This document shows, one piece after another, positions 43,218-52,669 of a stretch of DNA of 64,000 nucleotides. Positions within the stretch are counted from its first letter, which is position 1, and each line of letters begins with the position of its first letter. Position numbers and translations under genes: made by a program. The stretch is from Flexivirga alba (lineage in GTDB: Bacteria > Actinomycetota > Actinomycetes > Actinomycetales > Dermatophilaceae). The notes below the pieces were generated by a model. The model ran no database searches and was not told the DNA's origin. It saw only the letters and a list, made by a program, of their open reading frames with translations. The stretch is taken from NCBI RefSeq assembly GCF_042661025.1, contig NZ_JBHSWH010000001.1, positions 620,001-684,000 of the forward strand. The letters run 5' to 3'.

Positions 43218-44061
43218 GCAGCACGACCAGGATGACCTGGAGCGCCGCCTGCGCGACGCGTTCGCCGCGAAGGCTTTGCAGATCTCCGACGCCGACCTGG
43301 ACCGAGACCGCGAGGACGACGTCGCGGCGACCCTGAGCAGCCGGCGCCGGTCCAGCCCCGCATCGCGGATCTTCGCCGGCGTCGGTGCGGCTGCTGCCGC
43401 GGCTGCGATCGTCGTGGTCACCGTGGTCGGGCTACACAACGATGGCAAACACGAGGTCGTCAACGGCCTGCAGCCGGCCACGACCACGAGCTCGAGCAGC
43501 ACGACACCCAGCACCACGACGAGCACGCAAGAGCCGACCGGCGCCGGCAAGCCGTCGGCGCTGAACCAGCCCGGCACGCCGGGCAACGACCACCCGACGA
43601 CCGGGGCAAGCACCGCCAGCTCGACTCCGTCTTCAGAGACGACCAGTTCCTTGAGTCCGAATAGGACTGCGCTTTCTGGCTCCTCGACCGTCACCAGCAA
43701 CTCGTCCACCTCGAGCTTGTCGGCTGAGAGTCACGAGCCTCCGGCAATGTCGGCCGGCCTGCCGCAGTCTGGCCGGCTCGGCGATCAGGAATACACCGGC
43801 GCAGTGCCGCTGAAGGACCCGTCCGGTGGCAAGACCCGGATGCTGGCGATGCCTTCGGACACCACGTGGCAGCGAACCGCAGAGGGTGGAAGCTCCCTGA
43901 CCGTGCGGATCACCTACCTGCCGACCGACATCGAGGCCTACTGGCGCAAGACACTGCCGGGCGAGGGCTGGATCGAGAACGGCTCCGGATGGAGCTACCC
44001 GAGCACGTCATACACGGTCAGCGCCATCACCGACAAGGGAAGCTTCACCGTCACCTGGTGA
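43204..44061 (+). CDS. Membrane protein partner of the sigma factor (putative anti-sigma)
   Basis: A 285-residue protein. The cytoplasmic N-terminus is acidic (DDLERRLRDAFAAKALQISD), a single TM lies near residues 57-78 (FAGVGAAAAAAAIVVVTVVG), and a Ser/Thr-rich linker spans about 88-180. The extracytoplasmic C-terminal domain carries TYLPTDIEAYWRKTLPGEGW. No zinc-binding HxxxCxxC motif is present, so anti-sigma function rests on gene order and topology. AAGGAGG precedes the ATG. No GTATG-word copy occurs before its last codons. Confidence 0.72.
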   Translation: MNPSEQHDQDDLERRLRDAFAAKALQISDADLDRDREDDVAATLSSRRRSSPASRIFAGVGAAAAAAAIVVVTVVGLHNDGKHEVVNGLQPATTTSSSSTTPSTTTSTQEPTGAGKPSALNQPGTPGNDHPTTGASTASSTPSSETTSSLSPNRTALSGSSTVTSNSSTSSLSAESHEPPAMSAGLPQSGRLGDQEYTGAVPLKDPSGGKTRMLAMPSDTTWQRTAEGGSSLTVRITYLPTDIEAYWRKTLPGEGWIENGSGWSYPSTSYTVSAITDKGSFTVTW

Positions 44062-44071
44062 CAGTTCGTCG

Positions 44072-44641
44072 TCAAAGCCTGTCGAACGGTGCGGCGTAAC
44101 GGAATTCGCCGGTCCGGCCGTCATACCGGCTGAGGGTGCGGACCTGGAAGTAGTCGCCCCACGATGCGTCGGGCGCGGTGATCCCGACCTCGCGTGCGGG
44201 CACGAAGCCGAAGCGCCCGTAGTACGCCGGTTCGCCGAGCAATGCCACGAGGCTTTCGCCCCTCGCGGCGGCAGCAGCCAGGACCGCCTGCACGAGCGCG
44301 GAGCCGATGCCGCTCTTTTGTCGTTGTGGGCTGACGCTCAACGGGCCGAGTCCGAGCGCGCTCTGGTCGCCGACGTGCGCGCGTGTGCAGACGACGTGAC
44401 CGAGCACTTTCTCGTCCTCGATGGCGACCAGCGACAGCTCGGGGATCCACCCGGGATCGTCTCGCAGCCAGGACACCAGCGTCGCCTCACCGGGGTCTCC
44501 GCCGGGCGTCACCGGCGGCGCACTGTATGCCGCGCCGCGGAACGCAGCTGCCGTCACCGCCCGGATCGCGTCGCTGTCGTCGGGTTGCTCAGGTCGGATC
44601 CTCACCCTTGAACCGTCACCCACCTGCTCGTATGGCGTCAA
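44072..44641 (-). CDS. GNAT family N-acetyltransferase
   Basis: A 189-residue GNAT of the YhbS-like group. The acetyl-CoA loop is LSVSPQRQKSGIGSALV, and LVALLGEPAYYGRFGFVPA is the C-terminal strand with the conserved YYxRFGF. Substrate unknown. It converges on the anti-sigma gene with a 10-base gap. Confidence 0.88.
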   Translation of the reverse strand: MTPYEQVGDGSRVRIRPEQPDDSDAIRAVTAAAFRGAAYSAPPVTPGGDPGEATLVSWLRDDPGWIPELSLVAIEDEKVLGHVVCTRAHVGDQSALGLGPLSVSPQRQKSGIGSALVQAVLAAAAARGESLVALLGEPAYYGRFGFVPAREVGITAPDASWGDYFQVRTLSRYDGRTGEFRYAAPFDRL

Positions 44642-44680
44642 CGCATTTCTGGGCAGGTTCGACCACGTGATCAGTGACGA

Positions 44681-45216
44681 TCAAGCAATCGCCGGTGGCC
44701 AGCGATTCCAGCGCCATTCGTCCCATGAGCCGGAGCCGACAGGTGGATCGTCGATCGGTTCAGTGCCGTCGACCTCGCCTTGTGTCGGAACCTGGATGAT
44801 GTCGGCCCACCTGGCAAGCTCCTCGTCTGAGATGGGCCACGTGGTGCGCGGTGCGTCAGTCTGTCGTTGATCGAGTCGTCGTCGCTGCTCGTCCGCGGTC
44901 ACTTCGAGGTAGTGCATCTCCACGCGCGCGCCGCGGTCGGCTGCCGCCCGGCGCAGGGCGGAACGCTCATCGCCCCCCACAAACCGAAGTCGATCACCAC
45001 GTTGTCACCCAGTTCCAGTGCGCGCAGCCCGATCTCGATGAGCCTTCCCTCGATGACGTCGGATGCTGACGGCGGATTCTGTTCTCCGTAAAGCGCCTTC
45101 ATCCATTCATCCTTCGTGAGACGAAGCGCGCAATGATCGACCTCAAGCTGTCGGGCAACGGTCGTCTTGCCAGTGGCGGGCAAACCCACGGTCAGGAACA
45201 GGATCGGTTGTCCCAT
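44681..45216 (-). pseudogene. AAA/P-loop kinase-like protein, frameshifted at a homopolymer
   Basis: A small ATP-binding protein of about 178 residues. The first frame has Walker A GLPATGKTT near residue 11, then KDEWMKALYGEQ and NVVIDFGLWG. At the six-base C run 44973-44978 one base seems missing. The other frame gives ERSALRRAAADRGARVEMHY, RRRLDQRQ and the C-terminus to 44681. Relatives are zeta-toxin/chloramphenicol-phosphotransferase-like kinases of unknown substrate. A homopolymer slip fits sequencing error. The start is ATG 45216. Confidence 0.8.
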
Positions 45217-45355
45217 CGCTACCTCGTTCCGTCGAGACTCATCATCGTCTACCGGACGCGGCGGCCTTCAAAGGCGCCGCGTTACATCGCCTCGGTGCTT
45301 GGTCAGGGCCGATCGGCGAACGCCGTCGAGACTCGCCCACATGGGCAGCTGCGTT

Positions 45356-46828
45356 TCAGGCTGCTTTGGTTTGGTGGCCGGGCATCCGCCCGGGTGTCAG
45401 GTCCCAGATCACGCGGTCGGGTCTCACGTCGGCGGTGTAGCCCTGCCGGTGCACGCCCTGATGATGTCGGCCGCACAACAGGGTCGAGTTGGACAGGGAA
45501 GTTTCGCCGCCGGCCCACCACGGTCTGACGTGGTGGATTTCGCAGAAGCCCGGTGGCCGGTCACAGCCGGGGAACGAACATCCGCCATCTCGCAGGATGA
45601 CTGCGACCCGGATTGCTTTGGTCGCCAGGCGTTCTCGCCGGCCGACGTCCAAGGGTTGACTGGGTCCGCCGAGCACGACCGGGATCAGGTCCGCGGTGCA
45701 CGCGAACCGGCGGGCAGCACCCGCGTCGAGCACGTCACCGGTGCTGGTGGTCGCACCGTGACCCTTGAGTAGCTCTTGCAACCCCATGGTCAGCAATACC
45801 GTCGCCGCGCCAGCTTGCACACCGTCACCGGCTGCCGCGCGGGCACCGGCACCGACCAAGTCCATCAACGCATCCGCCCGACGCTTGCCTGGTGACCGCT
45901 CATCCCGCACCGGCTCAGAACTGGTGGACGACTCGGCAGCTTCTGTGTCGTCATCGACGCGGAGGCCGAACGCGGCACCCGACCCGTGGCCCCGGCTAGC
46001 CGCAGCAGTCCCAGCAGTGCGGTCAGCGGGGCCGGTTGTACCGGTTTCGCCAGCTTCCTCCGGTCCGCCGGCTCCGGCGGTGTTGTCAGTGTTGTCAGCC
46101 GGTTTCGCAGGTCGCGGTGCGGACTTGGCGTTGATTGCTTCTTTGAGGATTGCCGCGTTCGCCGGGGACAACTCCGCCACCAACCGCGTCATCCCCGTCG
46201 CAGTGGTGGACCAGGACAACGACTCGATGCCTTCGAGGTTCTCGTCGTCCTCGGACAGTTTCTCCGGGGCGAACCGGTCGATGATCGCCCGGGTCAGTTT
46301 CGTCAGCCCGTCGCACCCGAGCGCGGGGTCGACCTGCAGGAACCAACTCAGCACCTCGTCACGTTCCGCGGTCGGGATAACCGGGCCGACCTTGTCCGCT
46401 TGGAGCAGCGCGGTCCGTGCGGACTCCACCGAACACGACCCCTTCAGCAATGCTCGGCCGATGACCGTGTTCTTCCGGTGCTGGCACGCATCGGCCACTG
46501 ACGCCATCACCCGGATCGTCTTCGGCTCCAGCCGAGTCCCGCCGGTCAGACGCCCGGAGATCCACTGCGACGCGTTGGCCGCATCCGACCCCACCAGCAC
46601 ACCACGATCCACCGCATCCGCGGCCACGATCGCGCCCACCTGCGACGACCGACCCTGCAACCGCAACAGGACCGACATCAACTCAGCCTCCTGGTCCTCG
46701 CCGAACTGATGCAACGCACCCGGAACCTCGTCGATCACCTCCGCCGCAGCCTGCAACACCGCGAGAACCTCCTGCCCTCGACCCGGCTCCGCCGAGGCAC
46801 AGTCCACCATCAAATGATCAATGCTCAT
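45356..46828 (-). CDS. DUF222/HNH endonuclease (REP13E12-like)
   Basis: A 490-residue protein of the abundant actinobacterial 13E12 family. An N-terminal DUF222 helical region covers about residues 40-330, interrupted by a low-complexity Thr/Ala/Gly insert (about 245-310). A C-terminal HNH nuclease has CSFPGCDRPPGFCEIHHVRP and NSTLLCGRHHQGVH, with cysteines for a structural zinc. These genes are often multicopy and mobile-like, with no proven function. The gene contains no copy of the GTATG word that is frequent elsewhere, consistent with recent arrival. About 225 AT-richer bases upstream hold its promoter but no gene. Confidence 0.9.
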   Translation of the reverse strand: MSIDHLMVDCASAEPGRGQEVLAVLQAAAEVIDEVPGALHQFGEDQEAELMSVLLRLQGRSSQVGAIVAADAVDRGVLVGSDAANASQWISGRLTGGTRLEPKTIRVMASVADACQHRKNTVIGRALLKGSCSVESARTALLQADKVGPVIPTAERDEVLSWFLQVDPALGCDGLTKLTRAIIDRFAPEKLSEDDENLEGIESLSWSTTATGMTRLVAELSPANAAILKEAINAKSAPRPAKPADNTDNTAGAGGPEEAGETGTTGPADRTAGTAAASRGHGSGAAFGLRVDDDTEAAESSTSSEPVRDERSPGKRRADALMDLVGAGARAAAGDGVQAGAATVLLTMGLQELLKGHGATTSTGDVLDAGAARRFACTADLIPVVLGGPSQPLDVGRRERLATKAIRVAVILRDGGCSFPGCDRPPGFCEIHHVRPWWAGGETSLSNSTLLCGRHHQGVHRQGYTADVRPDRVIWDLTPGRMPGHQTKAA

Positions 46829-47054
46829 GAGGTGAATCCCCCTCCCCTGTATGCGCTTTCGCGTATCTACAGGTTACCAAAACACGAGTGTCTCGTACAG
46901 GTTTTCCCGAACACATTTCGCATTTAAATAGCAGGTGAGGCTTTGATCGAACATGGCGCCGCGCCGGTTCACGAGCAACGAGCGATGCTCCCAGCAGATG
47001 GCGAATGAGGCGGACCAAGCGCGTCCTCTTCCTCACCCGCCACCCGCTGTTGGG

Positions 47055-47534
47055 CTACAGCGCCTTCGCGTAATCCACGACGGGCCAGCCGATGAATCCA
47101 AGCGATTCATAGAGACGGCGAGCCGGGGCGTGGAAGGCGTCACCTCCGGTTCCGACGTGGACGACCGCAGCGCCGCGGAGCCGGAGCTCCTCCACCGCGT
47201 GACGGCACAGCGCTGTAGCTACGCCACGCCGCTGCGCACTGGGATGGACGGCCACCATCTCGAGGCGACCGGTTCCCGCGCTGTCGAGTTGCCACCCGAC
47301 ATACCCGAGAATTTGGCCAGCTTCTTCGGCGACTATCACGAACTTGTCGCTGCCGGGGTCGTGCAGCGTCGGCACTTCCCGCCGGTAGTCGTTCTTCCAA
47401 TCGCCGTGATCGTGAGCGAAGACGTCAGGCCCGATCAGGACGGGTAGGTCGTCCTCGAACAACACCCGGAACGTCTCGATCGTGAGGTCGATCAGGACGG
47501 GCAGGTCGGATTTCTGGAAGCTACGGATTCGCAC
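47055..47534 (-). CDS. GNAT family N-acetyltransferase
   Basis: A 159-residue GNAT. The acetyl-CoA-binding motif is LEMVAVHPSAQRRGVATAL (Q/RxxGxG/A type), and YESLGFIGWPVVDYAK is the C-terminal strand. The N-terminus, RIRSFQKSDLPVLIDLTIET, is typical. The start is a GTG. Target amine unknown. The 200 bases upstream show no gene. Confidence 0.86.
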   Translation of the reverse strand: MRIRSFQKSDLPVLIDLTIETFRVLFEDDLPVLIGPDVFAHDHGDWKNDYRREVPTLHDPGSDKFVIVAEEAGQILGYVGWQLDSAGTGRLEMVAVHPSAQRRGVATALCRHAVEELRLRGAAVVHVGTGGDAFHAPARRLYESLGFIGWPVVDYAKAL

Positions 47535-47739
47535 TGGAGCATGTCCTTCGTGAGCACGTCAAAATGAAGCTGCCGGACCCTGTCGGTCGGGCAGCACGTT
47601 GCGGCCGGAGAAGGCCGCCCGCTCACTTGCGAGTACGACCGCTCGCGAAACATGCGAACTGCATGAGGGCGACGATATGCCGGGCGAGCTTCACGAGCAT
47701 CTCAATTTCGAGCCGACCTGGGGCACAGAGCGGACGCGC

Positions 47740-48537
47740 TCACGGGCTCCGACTCGGTTGCTGCGGCTGCGGTGCGGGTATGCCGGAGTGGACAACGCCG
47801 GGCGCCTCGAAGCTGCCGATCTTTGTCGTGCCATCGCTTGCGTACACGGGAATGGAGTGAGTGCGACCGCTGTCCTGCTTCGACCACTCCTGCGCCTGCG
47901 CGGGGTTGGCGGGCGCGGCGCCGTTGAGTTCGGCCGCGTAGAGGTAACCCTGTTTGCCATTCGTGGCGATGGCAGCGATGAGGTCGGGGTCCTCCCCTTT
48001 GTCGTTCGTGACGCCATACGTCTGCCCGCGCGCGTTCGTGGCCCAACCCGTGGGGACGTGCTGGGAGTAGCTGACCGTGAGCGTCCAGCGTGCGCCGCGA
48101 GTGGTCGTAATGGTCGTCGAGTTCTGACCGGGGCCGAGTGCCATGGCATACGTCGTGATGCTGGTGCCACCCGCGGCATCGGCCGCGGAACACGACATCG
48201 ACGCACCATCCGCGAAGGTGAACGTGCCGGCGCTCAGGCACCGAAGGCGCAACTCCGCATCGGTCGCGTTTGCCGGTCGCGGACCGAGTCGCACGGTCGA
48301 GGTGCCGGTGCGGGTGACCGTGATGGGGTGACTCAGGTTCGTCACCTGATCGGCACCCGGTAGGGGCAGCACTCCTTGAGCCGCGGCCGCGCCCCCACCG
48401 ACGACGACCAAGAAGATGCCCGCGCCGCCAGCACGCCGCCACCACTTCCGTTTGCGCGCCACGGCTGCTCGATCCACGTGATCGACCAGGGCGGCACGCA
48501 GCGTGTCGGCGAATGTCTGGTTCATAGTGCTGGTCAT
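47740..48537 (-). CDS. Membrane-anchored partner of the ECF sigma factor (putative anti-sigma)
   Basis: A 265-residue protein. A short cytoplasmic part (NQTFADTLRAALVDHVDRA) is followed by basic residues RKRKWWRR, one TM helix near residues 36-54 and an extracytoplasmic beta-rich domain with two cysteines (LRCLSAGTFTFADGASMSC). The ATG overlaps the stop of the sigma gene by four bases. No known anti-sigma zinc motif is seen; the role is inferred from coupling. Confidence 0.72.
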   Translation of the reverse strand: MTSTMNQTFADTLRAALVDHVDRAAVARKRKWWRRAGGAGIFLVVVGGGAAAAQGVLPLPGADQVTNLSHPITVTRTGTSTVRLGPRPANATDAELRLRCLSAGTFTFADGASMSCSAADAAGGTSITTYAMALGPGQNSTTITTTRGARWTLTVSYSQHVPTGWATNARGQTYGVTNDKGEDPDLIAAIATNGKQGYLYAAELNGAAPANPAQAQEWSKQDSGRTHSIPVYASDGTTKIGSFEAPGVVHSGIPAPQPQQPSRSP

Positions 48538-49115
48538 GGGCGTGCCCTCGTCGTGAAGTCATTGTCAGTCGACAATTGGGAGCGAATCCTGGCGCGAATG
48601 CGGTGCAGGCGACTCTTGGCCGCCGCTTCGCTCACGCCGAGGACAGCTGCGGCATCCGCGATCGGGTAGTCCTCGACCGAGACCAGCACCAGAAGGTGCA
48701 GGTCGACGCCGCGAAGGGACTGGAGCGTCCGACGGAGATCTGCATCGAGGCCGAACACGCTCGACTGCGCCGACGACGCTGCGGCATCGGGTGCGGCGTC
48801 CGGCCTGGGCAGCGCTGCCAGAAAGCGCCGATAGCGGAACGTGGACCGCCGCTGATTGCGTGCGACGTTGCTGGTGGTCACCAGCAGCCACGGCAGAACC
48901 GAGCCGGCCACCAGCCGCACCGCGTCCCGTCGCCGCCACAGCTCGAGGAACGCGATCGCGGTCACGTCTTCTGCGTCTTGTATGTCGTCAACCAGTCGAC
49001 ACGCATGCCGGTAGACCCGATCGCGATGAGCGTCGAAAACCCGGCCGAACGCCTCACCGTCCCCGGCGCGCGCACGCAACCAGAGAGGCTCGCCGCTCTC
49101 GGAAGGATCCCCCAT
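48534..49115 (-). CDS. ECF-type RNA polymerase sigma factor
   Basis: A 193-residue sigma factor. Region 2 is FGRVFDAHRDRVYRHACRLV and DAEDVTAIAFLELWRRR. The linker is rich in Ala/Pro. Region 4 is HLLVLVSVEDYPIADAAAVL, followed by GVSEAAAKSRLHRIRAR. It is coupled to the downstream membrane protein. A second, SigE-type pair occurs at 42.6 kb. Confidence 0.88.
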   Translation of the reverse strand: MGDPSESGEPLWLRARAGDGEAFGRVFDAHRDRVYRHACRLVDDIQDAEDVTAIAFLELWRRRDAVRLVAGSVLPWLLVTTSNVARNQRRSTFRYRRFLAALPRPDAAPDAAASSAQSSVFGLDADLRRTLQSLRGVDLHLLVLVSVEDYPIADAAAVLGVSEAAAKSRLHRIRARIRSQLSTDNDFTTRARP

Positions 49116-49192
49116 ACCTCATAGTGTCCGCACACCCCGATCGGGATTCACGCATCTTGAGCATGCCCATGACGGAAGACCATCCGCACCCA

Positions 49193-50695
49193 TCACCCCT
49201 GGTCGCCTCCAAGCGTCCGGCCGATCCCTGACCGCCACGCGGCATGTTGCTCCTCGCGAAGCTGCGCGGTGATCTGCGGCTCCCATTGACCGGCGCGGTG
49301 CCAATTGCGACGCAGCACCTTGATGTCCGACCAGTAGTCGACGGCAAGTCCCGCCAGGTATGCCGCGCCGAGACTGACGGTTTCACTGTTCGTCGGTCGC
49401 ACCACCGACACGTCGAGGACGTCGGCGACCATCTGCATCATCAGGTGGTTGGCCGTCATACCGCCGTCCACGCGCAGCGACTTCAGTGGCACACCGGCAT
49501 CGGCTGCCATCGCTTCGACGACGTCGCTGGTCTGCCAGGCGCACGACTCGAGCACCGCGCGCGCCAGGTGCCCGGCGGTGACGAAACTGGTCAGCCCGGA
49601 GATGACGCCGCGAGCGCCCGATGACCAATAGGGAGAGAACAATCCGGTGAATGCCGGCACCACGACGCAACCGCCGCTGTCCTCGACCGTCCGCGCGAGA
49701 GTCTCGATCTCCGGGGCGGTCTTGATCAGGCCGAGCCCGTCGCGAACCCACTGCACCAAACCGCCCGCGACCGCGATCGAACCCTCGAGCGCATACGCCT
49801 TGGAACCGTCCGCCAACTGGTACGCGACCGTCGGCAACATCCCGTGGGTGGAGTGGACGATCTCGTCGCCGGTGTTCATCAGCAGGAACGCACCGGTGCC
49901 ATAGGTGCACTTGACTTCGCCTGCCTCGAAACAGGTTTGGCCGAACAACGCACTCTGCTGGTCGCCGACAGCAGCGGCGACGGGGACGCCGGCCAGGGCG
50001 CCGGTGGCCATGCCGACCACGGCCGACGACGGCACGATCCGCGGCAGGATCGCCTCCGGGACGTCGAAGAACTCCAGCAGCTCCGGATCCCATTGCAGCG
50101 TCTCCAGATTCATCAACAGCGTGCGACTCGCGTTGGTCACGTCGGTGACGTGTATGCCGCCGTCCGGCCCACCTGTCAGATTCCAGATCAGCCAGGTCTC
50201 CATCGTCCCGAGCAGCAGGTCACCGCGACGCGCACGGTCTCGCAGTTCGGGCCGACTGTCCATCAGCCAGGACAGCCGGACCGCCGTGAAGTATGACGCC
50301 GGCGGAATCCCGGCCCGCTTGCGGAAGAAGTCGGCGCCAGGGTCGTCGAGCAGGTGGTCGGCGATCGCCCGGGTGCGGGTGTCCTGCCAGACGATCGCCG
50401 GGCACACCGGCCGACCGGTCCGGCGCTCCCACAGCACGAACGTCTCCCGTTGGTTCGCGATGCCGACCGCGGCCACGTCCGAGACGGAGATGCCGAGGTC
50501 CGCGAGCGCCTCGGGTATGACGCGGCGCGTGTTGTGCCAGATCTCTGCGGCGTCGTGCTCGACCCAGCCCGGGTGGGGGAAGATCTGCCGGTGTTCGCGC
50601 TGGCCCATCCCGGCGAGTCGGCCGTGCTGGTCGAAGATCATCGCGCGAGTCGAGGTGGTGCCCTGGTCGATGCTGAGGACGTAGCGAGCGGTCAT
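49193..50695 (-). CDS. glpK: Glycerol kinase (second copy)
   Basis: A 500-residue FGGY kinase: glycerol + ATP to sn-glycerol 3-phosphate. Motifs are LSIDQGTTSTRAMIFD (phosphate 1), ANQRETFVLWERRTGRP with WQDTR (substrate binding), TYGTGAFLLMNTG, and VDGGMTANHLMMQMVADVL (adenosine loop). It is only moderately similar to the glpK at 52.7 kb, so it is an old paralogue rather than a recent duplicate. It lies 5 bases after the IclR regulator gene and is co-transcribed with it. The ATG at 50695 follows a GAGG site. Confidence 0.92.
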   Translation of the reverse strand: MTARYVLSIDQGTTSTRAMIFDQHGRLAGMGQREHRQIFPHPGWVEHDAAEIWHNTRRVIPEALADLGISVSDVAAVGIANQRETFVLWERRTGRPVCPAIVWQDTRTRAIADHLLDDPGADFFRKRAGIPPASYFTAVRLSWLMDSRPELRDRARRGDLLLGTMETWLIWNLTGGPDGGIHVTDVTNASRTLLMNLETLQWDPELLEFFDVPEAILPRIVPSSAVVGMATGALAGVPVAAAVGDQQSALFGQTCFEAGEVKCTYGTGAFLLMNTGDEIVHSTHGMLPTVAYQLADGSKAYALEGSIAVAGGLVQWVRDGLGLIKTAPEIETLARTVEDSGGCVVVPAFTGLFSPYWSSGARGVISGLTSFVTAGHLARAVLESCAWQTSDVVEAMAADAGVPLKSLRVDGGMTANHLMMQMVADVLDVSVVRPTNSETVSLGAAYLAGLAVDYWSDIKVLRRNWHRAGQWEPQITAQLREEQHAAWRSGIGRTLGGDQG

Positions 50696-50700
50696 CCGCC

Positions 50701-51483
50701 TCACCACCTCTTGGACATGAGGGCGTGACTGGTGCCGCGTGCGGCTTCGTGCAGTGACGACAGCACGTCGTCGCGAGCCTCGCGCGCCGGCGTGAGCACC
50801 TGTTCAACCGTCCCGCGTATGCCGAGAGCCGCCACGACCATGCCGCCATGGCTCCGGACAGGCACGGCAAGTCCGGCTACGTTGCCGCGGGACTCGGCGA
50901 CGTCGATGGCGAAGCCACGCCGACGCGTGACCACTGCCTCTTCACGCAACCGGCCGACGGTCGTGTCCGACCGCACCGCATCGGCGTCAGGGCGGATGCC
51001 CTCCAGCACCTGGGTGCCGATCGGGCTGAGCGCCAGCAACACCTTGCCCTCGGCAGTCGCGGTGAGGTCCACCGGATCCCCGATCTCCACCCGTTGCGGA
51101 GCCGGCGACGCGCTGAAGACGTGATGCGCCGTGACCCCGGCAGTGATCTCGGCGGCCGGCGCGTCCGGAAGCACGACGAGCCGTGCCGACAGACGAGTGT
51201 GCGCAGCGAGCGCGTCCACCCAGTTCGTCGCGCGGGACCGCATTTCGTTGATATCCATAGGTTTCAGGCGCGCGGCCAGCACCTCGCCGGCCAGCAGATA
51301 GTCACCGCTGCTCGGATCCTGCTCGACGAAACCGACCTCGACGAGCGTCCGCACGATGCCGTGCACAGTGCTTTTGCTGAGCCCGAGAGCACCAGCGAGC
51401 TCCCCCAGTGGACGGCCGTAACCGCCGGCGAGCAGTCGCATGATCGCCGCCGCTCGTTCGACCGATTGCACACTGCCCGGCAT
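50701..51483 (-). CDS. IclR family regulator, probable glycerol regulon control
   Basis: A 260-residue regulator. The winged HTH is VERAAAIMRLLAGGYGRPL and LGLSKSTVHGIVRTLVEVGF; the C-terminal IclR effector domain includes TAEGKVLLALSP and RGFAIDVAESRGNVAGLAVP. The ATG at 51483 with AGGAC upstream is preferred; an in-frame TTG at 51525 lies in a TTGACA promoter element. Its position between the glpK paralogue and glpFKD suggests GylR-like repression of glycerol genes responsive to glycerol or its phosphate. Confidence 0.9.
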   Translation of the reverse strand: MPGSVQSVERAAAIMRLLAGGYGRPLGELAGALGLSKSTVHGIVRTLVEVGFVEQDPSSGDYLLAGEVLAARLKPMDINEMRSRATNWVDALAAHTRLSARLVVLPDAPAAEITAGVTAHHVFSASPAPQRVEIGDPVDLTATAEGKVLLALSPIGTQVLEGIRPDADAVRSDTTVGRLREEAVVTRRRGFAIDVAESRGNVAGLAVPVRSHGGMVVAALGIRGTVEQVLTPAREARDDVLSSLHEAARGTSHALMSKRW

Positions 51484-51514
51484 ACGTCCTGAGGGTAATC
51501 GACCAGTGCCCTTC

Positions 51515-51525
51515 GACAATGTCAA
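51515..51525 (-). promoter_or_regulatory. Possible -35 box and small dyad of the IclR gene
   Basis: On the minus strand TTGACA is followed within one base by the dyad GACAATGTC (51515-51523). No good -10 is apparent. The site could serve autoregulation. Confidence 0.35.
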
Positions 51526-51660
51526 ACGGCCTCAACCCCCACGACCCGACGCGGTTCTACGTTGACGATGCGCAGAGCATTTGTGATGCGGCTCACACCC
51601 CTGGAGAGGTATGCACACCATGAGAAGTCGAGCTTTTCCACCACCTGAGGCGAACGCACG

Positions 51661-52626
51661 ATGAGCGCCGTCACTGCCCCGATGAAACACGGACTCGGAC
51701 TCAAGCAGCTGGGCGGAATGTGGGGTGAGTGCGCCGCCGAGTTCCTCGGCACCTGCGTGCTGATCCTCTTCGGCGACGGCGTCGTCGCCATGGCCGTAGC
51801 CGCCCTTCCCGGATCGGGTCGCGCCCAGAGCGCGACGACGATCTTCCTCGCCTCCGGCGACTGGTTGCTCATCACCTGGGGGTGGGCGTTCGCGGTCTGC
51901 TTCGGCGTCTACATCGCCGGCGGAGTCACCGGAGCGCACCTGAACCCCGCAGTCACCCTCGCCTTCGCCGTGCGACGCAAGTTCCCCTGGCGCAAGGTGC
52001 TGCCCTACTCGATCAGCCAGATCGTCGGCGCGTTCGTCGGCGCCGCGTTGGTCTGGTGGAACTACCACGACTCGATCCATGCGTATGACGCCGCAGCGGC
52101 GAAGGGCGGCGCAACGCTCGTCCATGGGCACACGAACGCGACCTTCTCGATCTTCGCGACCTTCCCGTCACCGGCCTTCAACGGCTCCATGTGGGGTCCG
52201 CTGCTCGACCAGATCATCGGCACGGCATTGCTGCTCCTGTGCATCGCGGCGGTCGTGGATGCGCGCAACACTATCGTCAAGGCGAACCTCGCCCCGCTGA
52301 TCATCGGCTTCGCGGTCGCCGCGATCGGCATGAGCTTCGGTGCGAACGCTGGATATGCGATCAACCCGGCCCGTGACCTCGGCCCGCGCATCCTCGCCTA
52401 CTTCGCCGGCTTCGGTGAACTGGCGCTACCCGGAACCGTCCACGGGCCAGGCGGTTTCAGCGGCTACATGTGGGTGCCGATAGTCGGCCCATTGATCGGT
52501 GGCGTCATCGGCATCTTCATCTACGACCTCTTCATCGGCAAGGTGCTGGACGCCCGAGCAGCGCTCGGAGCGCCCGAGGAAGCACCTGAGCAGGTGCCAC
52601 CGGTCGACGACGAGCTCGACTACTAG
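51661..52626 (+). CDS. glpF: Glycerol facilitator (MIP/aquaporin family)
   Basis: A 321-residue channel with six TM segments and both half-helices: HLNPAVT near residue 101 and INPARDLGPR near residue 237. The Asp after the second NPAR marks glycerol facilitators rather than water channels. An insert of about 40 residues lies between TM3 and TM4 (DSIHAYDAAAAKGGATLVHG). First gene of the glpF-glpK-glpD set; the ATG is 177 bases from the divergent IclR start. Confidence 0.93.
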   Translation: MSAVTAPMKHGLGLKQLGGMWGECAAEFLGTCVLILFGDGVVAMAVAALPGSGRAQSATTIFLASGDWLLITWGWAFAVCFGVYIAGGVTGAHLNPAVTLAFAVRRKFPWRKVLPYSISQIVGAFVGAALVWWNYHDSIHAYDAAAAKGGATLVHGHTNATFSIFATFPSPAFNGSMWGPLLDQIIGTALLLLCIAAVVDARNTIVKANLAPLIIGFAVAAIGMSFGANAGYAINPARDLGPRILAYFAGFGELALPGTVHGPGGFSGYMWVPIVGPLIGGVIGIFIYDLFIGKVLDARAALGAPEEAPEQVPPVDDELDY

Positions 52627-52669
52627 TCGTCACCCTCCAAACACACAGCAACGAACTGCAGGAGACAAC

